A stretch of 64,000 bases of DNA from Hybos culiciformis (taxonomy: Eukaryota > Arthropoda > Insecta > Diptera > Hybotidae): positions 104,220,485 through 104,284,484 of the forward strand of contig OZ023273.1 in NCBI GenBank assembly GCA_964007475.1, written 5' to 3'. Below the pieces are notes generated by a model that saw only the letters and a program-made list of their open reading frames with translations, did not search any database and was not told the origin of the DNA. Shown here piece after piece: positions 41,028 through 51,752 of the stretch (position 1 is the stretch's first letter; each line of letters opens with the position of its first letter). The position numbers were made by a program, and so were the translations under genes.

Positions 41028-44000
41028 ATGAGTACAACTCAGGTTTTTGGTCAAGATTATTTGGACATTGCTGGCCAATTTTTAGAACGTCAAGATGCAA
41101 AGGATTCTATGAATGCGAATCTGATGGAGGTAACAATATATTTTTTTTTGTCATTTTATCGCGTCGCTTTATTCAATTTACCACTGGAATTTTTTTTTAA
41201 ACTTTTATTAGACATGAAATCATTTAGGTAGCTCAAATCAAACTATAATTTATCAACAAACTACCTACAATGATTTCAGAATTTATTCTACAGAATTGAA
41301 TTGTTTTTTTTTGATATCCAAGCAGAAACTATTTTGTTCATTTCAGAGAGAATGTGAAATTTAAATTTGGGGGGGAACTCATCATTGAGAAAATGAGGTA
41401 TCTACCAACCTAACTTTACAGAGTTTTCGTGTTCTCAGGGTTACCTATCGTCTTACATTTGCTTGTTTTCATTTGATTCTGGTTATTAGGTTAAGTTGAA
41501 AGAATGATTGGCGTAACTGCAGTTTACGTGACCCATTCGGAATCGGCTGAAACTTGTAGGGGGGGGGGGGGGGGTAGAGGCGGTGCCAAAACTTCCAAAA
41601 CTGACCAACCACCAGACCGCCCGCCGGCCGCCCCCCACCCCCTCTCTTGTTTTAGGGCACCCCCTTTATCCTTTTCCCAAAAATAGGGCCAATCGGAAAA
41701 AAAAAAAAAATTGCCCATACAAAATGTATGAAAACTTTGGGGGGCCGTATCTCCGAAACGGGGCCTTTGCCCCAAAAACTGATTTCAGTTTTGGAAGTTT
41801 TGGCACCGCCTCTACGCCCCCTCCAAGTTTCAGCCGATTTTCAATATAAATAAATTTGGTGGTTTGGGCTTGTTCTTAATTATGGTTTTTCTAATTTTTG
41901 CAAATTTAATATTCTAATCTTAAGAAATAAATTTTAATTGCAGGTAACTGGGATTAGTCAACATGGTATGGCAACAGCTAGCGGCTTAAACGACTATGAT
42001 TATCAAAATTTATCAGTTTTATCGTTAGGACAAAAACAATTAAATCAAATTTCAACTATAAATAAAGTTCCTATCCCGTCAGAAGTGCTCGAACATTTTA
42101 AACGTACATATACTAAAAATTCATTATTTTTAAAAACTTTTTAAAAATATGATTTCCATTTTCAGACATTAAGTGCCATTGTATGATGGGACTATTTCCA
42201 GATATTGGACGTGCGTGGTTAACAATTGATTCTGAAATTTATGTTAGTATGATGAAGTTTTAATTGAAACATTTTGTGATCTGAAATTACTGAACTTTTA
42301 ATCTTGAATTATTTTTTTTTTAGATTTGGACTTATGAACAGGCACGTGACGTAGCTTATTATGATGGTTTAAATCAACTTATTGTAAGCGTAGGTCTAAT
42401 TAAGCCAAAAATTGATGTTTTTATTAAAGATGTGAAATATCTATTGGTTTTAACAACACCAACAGATATTGTTGTGTTGGGTAAGTTTAATACATGATTA
42501 CGATAGAAAACAAAGAAGTATAAAATAAATGATAAATGTCGTCATATCATAAATGTCTTTGTTGGTTTCAGCAATATTAAAAAAAAAAGAAAAAGTTCGA
42601 TAACTACAATAACAATGATCAAAAATTCCTCTTCTCTTGCATTTTTAAATATACAATCTGTTTTACAATCAGATTGCTCTTAATTTTGAACTTGAAATGT
42701 TAGCAATACGGAAAATAATAACATCACATTTTAGGTGTAACATTTGGAGATACGACAAAAACGTTTTCATCACCATCCCGGATAATGCAAAGCACGGCGG
42801 TTTACGAAGAGATGCAATTGCTAAATAAACCTATTTTTACATTAAATACTGAAAATATTGCTATTTCAGTAATAAAAGGAAGTGAATGTGGAAGAATTTT
42901 CCTAGGCGGCCGAGACGGCTGTTTATATGAAATTGACTACCATGCTGAATCAAGCTGGTTCGGAAAACGTTGCAAAAAAGTTAATCATTCACAAGGCATT
43001 ATCTCATATATTGTTCCCAATTTTTTAAAAATATTTTCGGTAAGTTCAAAGAACTATAACATATAATAGAACATAGAACATTAAAATTTTGAAATCAGGT
43101 ACCAAATTCTATAACTATGTGGTATAAAAAAAGCAAGTCAAATTAAATGTGACTAAAAATATTTGGCCACATATTTATTTATTTCAATCTGTTGGATATA
43201 AATATTTATATAATTTAGGCCCTGAACTGCCAAGTGACTTGTCATATTTGAAGGTGGTGGATAATTTTATTTTTTATTTTTAGGAAAATGATCCTATTGT
43301 GGATATTGTAATTGATAATACTCGAAGTTTGCTATACGTTCTAACTGATAAAGGTTCAGTAGAAGCGTGGGATATGGGTTCAGATTGTAATTCAATGAAA
43401 AGAATATCACGACTCTCACAAAATGACATTGCTACATGTGCCTCGAACATAATTAAAGCTGTGGACTCATCAATATTTAAGCCAATAAAATGTTTATGTC
43501 CATTAACGGCAAATGACTCGCCAGGTTTAAATTTACTTGCTATTACACAATGTGGTGTAAGATTATATTTTTCCACCACTTCACTTAATATTCAAAATCA
43601 ACAACTCATTCAGCAGCAACAGCAGCAAGGAATTCAAATCAACGCTGCCAATAAATGTCAAGTTCTGCATTTAATGCATGTACGTCTGCCACCTGGGTAT
43701 ACTCCCAATACGACTTTCAATAAGCCTAAACAGGTGCACTTAGCTCATCATAGTGAGGGAACAATTTTATTACTTTGTACTCCACAACAAGATCAGGATA
43801 TTTTATGGTCAATTAGTTCAGCACCATTCCCTAATCGTCCTTATCTTACTGAGTCTACGACATTTATGCCCCTCGATGGAATTGTTTGGGATTTGGCTGA
43901 AATGAAGGAAAAAATAAAACCAACCTTTAGTTCTGCTATTTGCGTAGCACAGAAATCAAAAAAAATTGCGTTGCTTACTAATCAAGGTGTTCACATAATT

Positions 44001-47000
44001 GCATTATTAAAACCCGCAGATATTTTGCAGCAGTTACTAATAGCTTGCAATGGGCCTCATCATGAAGCGGTCAAGGCATTTTTTCAAACACAAACTGCTT
44101 GTGAAGCTTGCGCGACAAGTTTAACATTGACTTGCTCGGAAAATTATCGTGGTTGTGATGTTGCACTTTGGGCTGCTCAAGCGTTCATGTTATATGGCGG
44201 TGAGCCTAACTTTCAACCTAGTCAATTGATGAATCCACAGCAAAGAAATATGTCAATTTATCAGTCGTCCCCTGAACGTCATCAACAACAAATGATTATA
44301 TCAACACCAATGACTGGATTGCGAAATCAATTTCAGCCTACACTTATGCAGCAAACTCAATGCCCACCTAGTCCAAGTATTAAAAAAAAAAACGAATGTT
44401 ATTAAATCAAATTATTAAATATTCTTTTGTATTTCAGTTTCTGCTTCAATGAATTTTTCACCAAGTCAATCATTAGTTGAATTTTCAAATATAATTTTCT
44501 CATCAAAGCATGATGGATTATATTTATATGCTGCTCGTTTATTAAGACCCATTTGGAAAAAACGTTGTATTGACAACAATTTTTGTAGCACAATAACGCA
44601 ATCCGACTGCATAATTGTTTTGGATCAACTTATAGCAGTAAATCGATTTTTAGCTGAAAATTCTGTTCATGAAATATCTGGTTATATTCGAAGTTCTCAC
44701 AATCAACAACAATTACCTCATCAAGTCGGTTCGAATTTAATTGGAGAGCAACGTAATGCCATGGAACAAGCTCAGGCTGAAGAGAAAAAATCTTTAATGG
44801 CATTTAGTCATTTTATTAAACATTCCTGTGAAGTATTGTCTTTATGGAAAATTCTTTGTGAACATCAATTTCAACCTTTGGTTCACGAACTTGCAAAAGA
44901 GCATCAAAATTTATTGCTATCCTGTTATTTTCGGGATTTAGTTTTGGCTCGTCAAGATATTTGTGCATTCCTTATTGTCGCCCTAATTAATTCTTATTTA
45001 AATGATAACGCAAGTGTGAGTTCTATATCAACCAGACTGAGAGAAGTTTGTCCAAATTTGTATCGCCATGAAGATGCAGTTTCGTTTAAGGCGACTGAAA
45101 TTTTAATGTTTTCAAAAACATGTCAAAATTTGGAAGAGAAGGAGGAACGTCTTCGAGTTGCTTTACAATTGTGTAAAGACGCTGCGCCAAAACTACCACT
45201 TCAGCATATTTGCCAACAATTTGCTCTTTGTGGATTTTACCAAGGTGTAATAGAGCTCACAGCTGCTTGTGCAGCAAAAATTGATTCTGAGCAACTAGCT
45301 CTCCGTTATTATCAAAACAGTGAACCAATAGAAGATCGTGAAGGTTACGCAGCTTTTGCAGCACGAATGAATTGTTATAAAGAGGTTAAACAAATGATGG
45401 ATATAGTTTCACAAAATTTTACAAATTCTGCGGCAAATAAAGAATACAAGCAAACTGTTTACCCTGAACCAATTAATCAGTTATCGCTATCAATAATGAA
45501 CATTGTGTCACTAGCACTTCAAAACTCCGATATTCTATTACATGTTGTTGTGTACGAGTGGTTATTAGAACATGATTTACTTTCAGAATTATTGCAATTA
45601 ACCGAACCGTCTCTTGGTGAATTTTTAAGACGGTCAATAATAAGAGACCCTAAAAATGTTAATTTAACTGATTTATTATGGAAATATTATGAAAAAAATG
45701 GAAAGCATTCTGCTGCAGCAAAGATTTTAGGTAAGCGACCGACAATATTTAAAATATTATTTAAAACAAGATGATGATGAAATTTTCTAGAATTAGGGTG
45801 TATACGGTCTCATATTTATCAAATAGAAAGTATTTAAGGTTAAGAATAAAAAAATTAAAAACAGTTTTACTAAAAGCTGTATTAATTAAATTTATATTCC
45901 CTCAATCCTATTAATAGTAATTTGTAATTAAGTTAAAACCTAATATGCTTTAAAAATCTCTGCATATTTTATTTAATTTTTTTTTTCTTTTAGACAATTT
46001 AGCTTCAATAGAAAGTAATGAAATATCATTAGAATTACGTATTGAATATTTAGCTCGTGCAGTCATGTGTATGCGTAATGATCATGTTGGATATTCTTTA
46101 CAAAATGGTGTTTTACTCAAAGATCTTGAGGATAAATTAGATGTTGCTCGGGTCCAAAAAGTTGTTTTCAATGCTATTAATTCGATCCAAACACCGCAAA
46201 TGATAGATGCCATTAATAAACTGAATAGTAATTTATTTGACATAACAACATTATATTCTGATTTTGCTGAACCTTTTGAATTATGGGAATGTAAATTAAC
46301 TATACTAAATTGTTCACATCATAATGATTCACTTTTAATAGAATCTGTATGGAGGCAAATATTAAATAAATGTATGGAAGAATCTGATATGTCACCAGCT
46401 GAAAAAGGAACACATTTATTAACAAAAGTACAATTACTTTCAAACGAATTTGGAGACTCTGGAAACTGTTTTCCATTGGCTTTTATTATACATGAACTAG
46501 AAGTTAAATGTTGCCAATTAAAACTCTATGAAGGCACAGTGTCAGAAGCTTTAATGGGAATGAAATTAGATGTAGAATTGCTTATTGACAACTACGTGAG
46601 GTAAAAACAAAAATAGAAATGTGTGTCTCAGATATAGTTGGGAGAAGTGTTTTTAGTGAAGTTTTTATTTGATATACACATGTCACATACTCATACTCTA
46701 TACATGGTTTATACAAGTTCTCTGAAAAAATAATTAAATATAAAGTTTCCATCAAATTTTTAACACGATTTTTCAATAATAAACCTAATGTAATATTACT
46801 TCCTAATATAAGTTTCAATTCGATAGAGTATAAAAGATGTTTAATTTTTATATCAACTTAAAGCTAATTGTTTTTTCTTTATTTTATTATTAATTCAACA
46901 CTATAACAAAATCTCTAAACAAGCCACACAATTTATTCAAAAAAATTTAATAATAAATTTTAAAAATAATTAATTTATTTTTACAGAATGCTATCAATGA

Positions 47001-47298
47001 ACGAGCGAATTTGGTCAAATCTTGGAAATGAGTGGCATTTAGTTAAAGCAGCTGCGAAACTTAGTTCGTTAATTGCATCTACTGCTGGTCAATTACTTTC
47101 GAGAAATAAGTATAATAGCAAATAAAGATTCCTAATATAAATTTTACTAAATTTAAAATAATTTTTAGGCGCCGAATAATTGCAAAAGCACAGGATTTGT
47201 TATCTACATGCCTTAATGTTTGTTATCAGAAGCCAGGAACTGATTCTTTAACGCAAAACTTAAGAGAAATTCAAAGTCATTTTGCTCGAATTGCATGA
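41028..47298 (+). CDS. Nup154: Nuclear pore scaffold protein Nup154/Nup155
   Basis: Inner-ring nucleoporin of the nuclear pore complex, which anchors the inner ring and helps pore assembly. Exons: 41028-41129, 41944-42103, 42166-42242, 42324-42480, 42735-43039, 43284-44376, 44438-45730, 45994-46600, 46987-47109, 47169-47298. All junctions are GT/AG; the phases close to 4047 nt, 1348 codons plus stop (family usual length about 1350-1390). The N-terminal beta-propeller has the family signatures '[19 protein letters not shown]', '[18 protein letters not shown]' and '[15 protein letters not shown]'. A Gln-rich loop (around codon 380) and a linker lead to the C-terminal alpha-solenoid: '[16 protein letters not shown]', '[15 protein letters not shown]' and '[20 protein letters not shown]'. 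It ends '[11 protein letters not shown]'. The start is chosen because the next in-frame upstream ATG would add unrelated residues. Intron 1 carries an inverted-repeat element. It appears intact. Confidence 0.96.
41518..41840. mobile_element. Inverted-repeat element in Nup154 intron 1, with a poly-G run
   Basis: The arm 41540-41604 (ATCGGCTGAAACTTG, G-run, GTAGAGGCGGTGCCAAAACT, TCCAAAACTGA) is inverted at 41785-41839. The left side extends outward with CTGCAGTTTACGTGACCCAT, matching the end of the element at 37595-37864. The right side lacks that extension, so this copy is truncated or rearranged. Sixteen consecutive G at 41559-41574. GC-rich against an AT-rich intron; no coding capacity. Confidence 0.75.
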
Positions 47299-47317
47299 TA
47301 AATATGTGTTTTATATA

Positions 47318-47323
47318 AATAAA
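47318..47323 (+). terminator. Poly(A) signal AATAAA of Nup154
   Basis: AATAAA 20 nt after the Nup154 stop, followed by an A-run. It would give a very short 3' UTR; further signals downstream are possible. Confidence 0.5.
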
Positions 47324-47939
47324 AAAAAATAAGATACTGACTGGCATATCCTTACAATTGTAAATCGGATCGGAATTGTAAGTCCTAAAATTAGTAATTA
47401 GTTTTTTATAAGACTTGTTTTATGTAAAATTTTAATGATTTCAAAGTTAATAATTTTTTTTTGTCTATTAAAATTAAAATAATTGAAAAAAAAATTTTCG
47501 TTTTCTTTAAAAACTAACTAATAAAATGGTTTTTACCATATTAAATCATAGATAAGATATAGTAATAGATGGCCCATTCAAAAGATTACTACAGCGCCTG
47601 GTGGATTTGTGGAGGGAAGGTGAACTAAAAAAATAAAATTTTTGTAGGTGGCAGTTTATTTCTAATATTTCAAATAAAATTATTAAAATTCAAATTTGCA
47701 GGAAAAAAAGAAGATTATGAATAAAAGATAAATTTATTTTTATAGCAAATTTTTTATTTTCTTAATTTTTTTAGTTTTTATAAAATGTTTTCTGAAATAT
47801 ATTATTGCATTTTTTTCTATTTGCTCACTTATATACTTAATTCATATCACATTGTGTTCTAACATTTCCACTTAAAATTCTATTAATTTTATTGCAATAA
47901 TTATTAAATAATATCTTTTATTACTTTTATAATAATTTA
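47324..47939. other. AT-rich spacer downstream of Nup154
   Basis: No gene seen. A slightly more complex patch at 47580-47625 ('CAGCGCCTGGTGGATTTGTG') is not coding in any frame I could follow. Confidence 0.4.
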
Positions 47940-48488
47940 TAACTTCGCTACACTTCAGGTTAGCAACCATGAATTTCTTGGTTTGAAAATAGGTTGGCGA
48001 ATGGGGTGACACACTTATAAAAGATGGTTTAGTTTGAAATTAAAAAAAAATTCTTTGTAAAATTAAAAAAAAATTCTTTGTAAAATAAAATTTTAATTTT
48101 TCGTAATTAAAAAAAAAAAAATGAATTTTTTTAATTTAAAGAAATAATGTAAAATAAAAATAATATTCAATTTTTTTTTAAAAATATTTTAATTTATTTT
48201 CTTTTTTGATAACCTACAATTTATTATTATTTTTTTTATATCGAAGCATTTTAAAGTATGATTTTTTCTGTAAATTTTCTGCAAATTGACAGGTTATACC
48301 TTTTTTTTTTTGAAATGCAATAAAACTATGTAGTAAAATTTCTAGGTTTGTGTCGAACCGACTTTCAAACCATGAAAAAAAAAAAAAAAAATTTTATATG
48401 GCAAACCAAGTATCAATTACAGAACGAACCCATTTTTTTCTGCAAAACATGGAATTCTGTGTTTGTAACCTGAAGTGTAGCGAAGTTA
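47940..48488. mobile_element. 549-bp MITE downstream of Nup154
   Basis: The left end TAACTTCGCTACACTTCAGG is repeated inverted at the right end, CCTGAAGTGTAGCGAAGTTA (48469-48488), giving at least 23 bp of terminal inverted repeat. Both sides are bounded by TTA (47937-47939, 48489-48491), a three-base duplication as in PIF/Harbinger elements. Looser inverted similarity continues inward (CATGAATT/AATTC). The interior is AT-rich and non-coding. Confidence 0.75.
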
Positions 48489-48653
48489 TTAGTCTGTTTT
48501 CTAAAATAAGTTCAAAATTTAACTTCAATTAAAATTGTTTTTCAAAAATCCAGTTAATAATTTTTTTAATAAAATTCAAATTAATTTTTTCTCAAAATAA
48601 ATTACCTAATTTTCCTTCTTTTCAGAAAAGGAAGAAAAAAATATTTTTCTGAT

Positions 48654-49867
48654 GGGAGCGACTACAGTTACGGCAAACGTAACTCTTTTTTTTTTTTTTG
48701 AGAGTTACGGTAACCGTAATCCTGTTGAAAATTGACTAAAGTTACGGCAAACGTAACTCTTTTTTTATTTTTAGAGTTATGGCAACCGTAATCCTGTTGA
48801 AAATTGAGTAAAGTTACAGCAAACGTAACTCTTTTTATTTTTAGAGTTACGGCAACCGTAATTATGTTGAAAATTGTTTAAAGTTACGACAAACGTAACT
48901 CTTTTTTGTTTTTTTTTGAGAGTTACGGCAACCGTAATCCTGTAGAAAATCGGCTAAAGTTACGGCGGACGCAACTTTTTTTTTTTTTTAGTGATTACGG
49001 CAAAGTTTTTTTTGAGCATTATGACTTTTTTTTTAATTAAAAAGTTGTTATGCTGAATAGGGGACGGCCGCCGCCTCCCCCAAACCCCCTAGGGCTTCTT
49101 TTTTTCTTTTTTTTATTTTTCTTTGGCGCTTCGCGCTTTTAAAACAATTTTTGTATTTTTGTATAACGATGTAAGGTTTTACTATTCTTGCATTTTTTGT
49201 ATGACGATGTAAGGTTTTTACTTATCAATAACTTTCACATCTACACATAATTTATATTTTCTACTAGAAAAAAGCCTGCACAGAAAAAATAGTGCAGGCC
49301 TAGCCTAGTAACTATGCGTTGATTTTTGTCATTTCGAAAAGAATGCTTTAATTTTTTAATTGATAAAGTACGCCTTGATTTTTTTTTGTTTATATTTTAA
49401 AGTTTTTATCAAAGTACGCCTTGCATTCAGTGTTGCAAAGTCATTGGGTTATTTTATTTATTATTTACGTTTAAAAAAATGAATTGAGGAAAGTGCCAAC
49501 ACTGTCAAGGTCGTTTAAGAGGTGAGTTCACCTTTTATTATATTAGAATAGATTTTGTACACGTTTATAATTTTAATACTGTAGCCGAGAGGTAGAGTGG
49601 TAGAATGAAATGCTAATGAACGAGGTTCGAATCCCGAAGAAAGGGTTAAGACAAAAAAAAAGGAAAAAAAAAAAAAAAAAGAAAAAAAAGAAGAAAAGAA
49701 AAAAAAAATTAAAGTTTTTTTTTTTCGACAAAAAAAAAAAAAAGTTGCCGTAACTTTAAGCATTACCTAAAAGTTACGGTTGCCGTAACTTTAAAAAAAA
49801 AAAAAAAGTTACGTTAACCGTAACTGTTAAAAAAAAAAAATAAGTTACCGTAACTGTAGCCACTCCC
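48654..49867. mobile_element. 1.2-kb foldback element with hairpin tandem repeats (Mutator-like)
   Basis: Ends GGGAGCGACTACAGTTACGG and CCGTAACTGTAGCCACTCCC form 20-bp terminal inverted repeats (two mismatches), flanked on both sides by the 9-bp direct repeat TTTTCTGAT (48645-48653, 49868-49876). A 9-bp duplication points to Mutator-like elements. Inside the left end are about five tandem ~65-bp units, each with two small hairpins (GTTACGGCAAACGTAAC and GTTACGGCAACCGTAA) and a T-run. The right end has an inverted, shorter set. The middle holds a GC-rich patch (49063-49102), a duplicated 'ACGATGTAAGGTTTT', a GCCTGCAC/GTGCAGGC hairpin and a tRNA-like segment. No transposase frame. Confidence 0.75.
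49575..49645 (+). tRNA. tRNA-like segment (pseudogene or SINE head)
   Basis: A-box TAGCCGAGAGG (49582-49592) and B-box GGTTCGAATCC (49624-49634) are at tRNA spacing and close to the RNA polymerase III consensus. The T-stem and acceptor stem do not pair, so it is not a functional tRNA. More likely a decayed tRNA, or a tRNA-derived SINE carried inside the foldback element. An A-rich tail follows from 49653. Confidence 0.4.
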
Positions 49868-50098
49868 TTTTCTGATTGTTTCTTTTTTTCCGATAAGAAT
49901 TATAGAATTCTGAATATTTTTTTTTTACTCTGAGAGAAAAAAATAGAACTCCTGAAAAGTATTTTTAAAAGGAAATAAATTTCAGGAGAACTATTTTTGA
50001 AAAAGATGAAAAAAATAAATCTCCGAAATTAAATTTCAGGGAAGGAAAAAGAATGAAATTGAAAAATTCAGGAGCGATATTTTACGGGGGTGGGGGTT

Positions 50099-50620
50099 GG
50101 ACATTTGTCCGCGGGACACTTGTCCGCGATTTGTTTTTGTATCGCGGACATAAAAATTACATTTGTCCACGATTCGAAATGTCTTTTGTCCGCGATAAAA
50201 ATTAATCGCGGACAAATGACATTTTGCAAAATGACATTTGTCCGCTAAAAATTTGAAAAATCAATTGCGGACAAATGACATTTTGCAAAATGACATTTGT
50301 CCGCTAAAAATTTAAAAAATCAATCGCGGACAAACGACATTTTGCAAAATGACATTTGTCCGCTAAAAATTTAAAAAATCAATCGCGGACAAATAACATT
50401 TTGCAAAATGACATTTGTCCGCGATTGATTTTTCAATTTTGGCAAATGTCATTTTGCAAAATGTCATTTGTCCGCTAATTTTGAGAGATTTGTCCGCGGC
50501 GGACAAATGTCATTTTACAATCGCGGACAAATGACATTTTGCAAAATGACATTTGTCCGCGAAGTTTTCCATACAAATTTCATCGATGACAAATGTCCCG
50601 CGGACAAATGTCACGGCGCC
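50099..50620 (-). repeat. Array of palindromic CGCGGACAAATG monomers (copy C)
   Basis: Same family as 37163-38066, in opposite orientation and shorter (about five or six palindromes). It begins with GGACATTTGTCCGCGGGACA and the diverged half-sites (TATCGCGGACATAAAAATTA, CGAAATGTCTTTTGTCCGCG). It ends with the unique 'AAGTTTTCCATACAAATTTC' block and CCCGCGGACAAATGTCACGG. The shared ends show that this is a defined mobile or dispersed unit whose monomer number varies. Confidence 0.85.
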
Positions 50621-51752
50621 ATATTTTACATACCCTAGTTTTCATTGAAACTAATAATATCCAAATTTGATATTAAATTTGAATTCTGTATTTAAATTTC
50701 CAAAATAGTTGCCAATTAGTGAACGCACTCTTATTATATTGCAAAATATTGCAAATTCCTTTTAAATTCGCTGCAACCACTGCTTTTAAAAGCAGGCCAC
50801 TTCACAAAAGAAGTAAATTGGCTTCTCTGTTGTACAACATCGTTTTCACTCTTGCGCCGTAGAGTTGACTTTAAGAACTTGAAGTGACAATGTCGTAAAT
50901 ACTTATAGCGACACCTATTTGAATTTATTGAAACAAATCGGTAGAAAAATAAAAATTCTATGGAAGATCCCAAATAATACTTTAAAGCCGGAAAATCGAC
51001 ATAATAAGAAATAATTAAATAAGTATAAGTACGATTATTTTATTATATATACATAAATAAATTAATAAAAAACGAAAAACGAAAAAACTCATTTTTTCTA
51101 CACAAAAAATATGCACACTTTCGGTACTGATTTTTGCCTCAGGAGGCGCTATTTGGACATTTAAACAAGTTTGTATCTTTCTCTCACTTCGTTTTTTGCC
51201 TTGCTTGTTTTGGTGGTTTACTCTTTGCTGGCTAACTGTACTCAATAAATTTGTAATAAATTTTCCATAAATTTTCATTTTCTTCATATTAAATTGAAAC
51301 GTCGAACGAAATGAAATACAAAGTTGTAGAGTAGAATTTTATTTTAAATATAAAATATAATTAAAAAAAAAAATTATAAAGCGTTAAGAAAAAATTTCAT
51401 TTTTTTTTTAAACAAATTTATTAAATAAAGTAAATTAAAAAAAAAAAAAAAAGGTTTTCGTCGAAGAATAAAAATAATGGAAATCGTCGTCATACTATTT
51501 TAATTTTTTCATTTCGTTCGATTTCGATCCAACAAAAAAAAAGTGACACAATTTTGTCTTTAAAAAATAAAAACTTAAAAAAAATTTCATTGAAAAAAAA
51601 AATTAAAAACTTAATTTTCTTGAGCAAGAAAAAAAAAATTAAATTAAAGAAATTTCAATAATTTGGAATTTACAAAAAAAAAATTAATTTTTTTTTATCT
51701 CTTAAAGATAATTTGTTGTTGAAGAAAAAGAAGAAGAACAAGGAAATCCAAA
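50621..51752. other. Upstream flank and 5' UTR of Caper
   Basis: No gene recognised. Two minus-strand ORFs of about 80-90 codons here have no domain signature or exon support. The last few hundred bases are A-rich, with GAAGAAAAAGAAGAAGAACA just before the Caper start, probably 5' UTR. Confidence 0.4.

Noticed and set aside
43280..43579. Minus-strand ORF opposite Nup154 exon 6
   Set aside because: Shadow of the nucleoporin coding strand, no recognisable content.
49575..49645. Functional tRNA gene
   Set aside because: The T-stem and acceptor stem do not pair; only the Pol III boxes are preserved.
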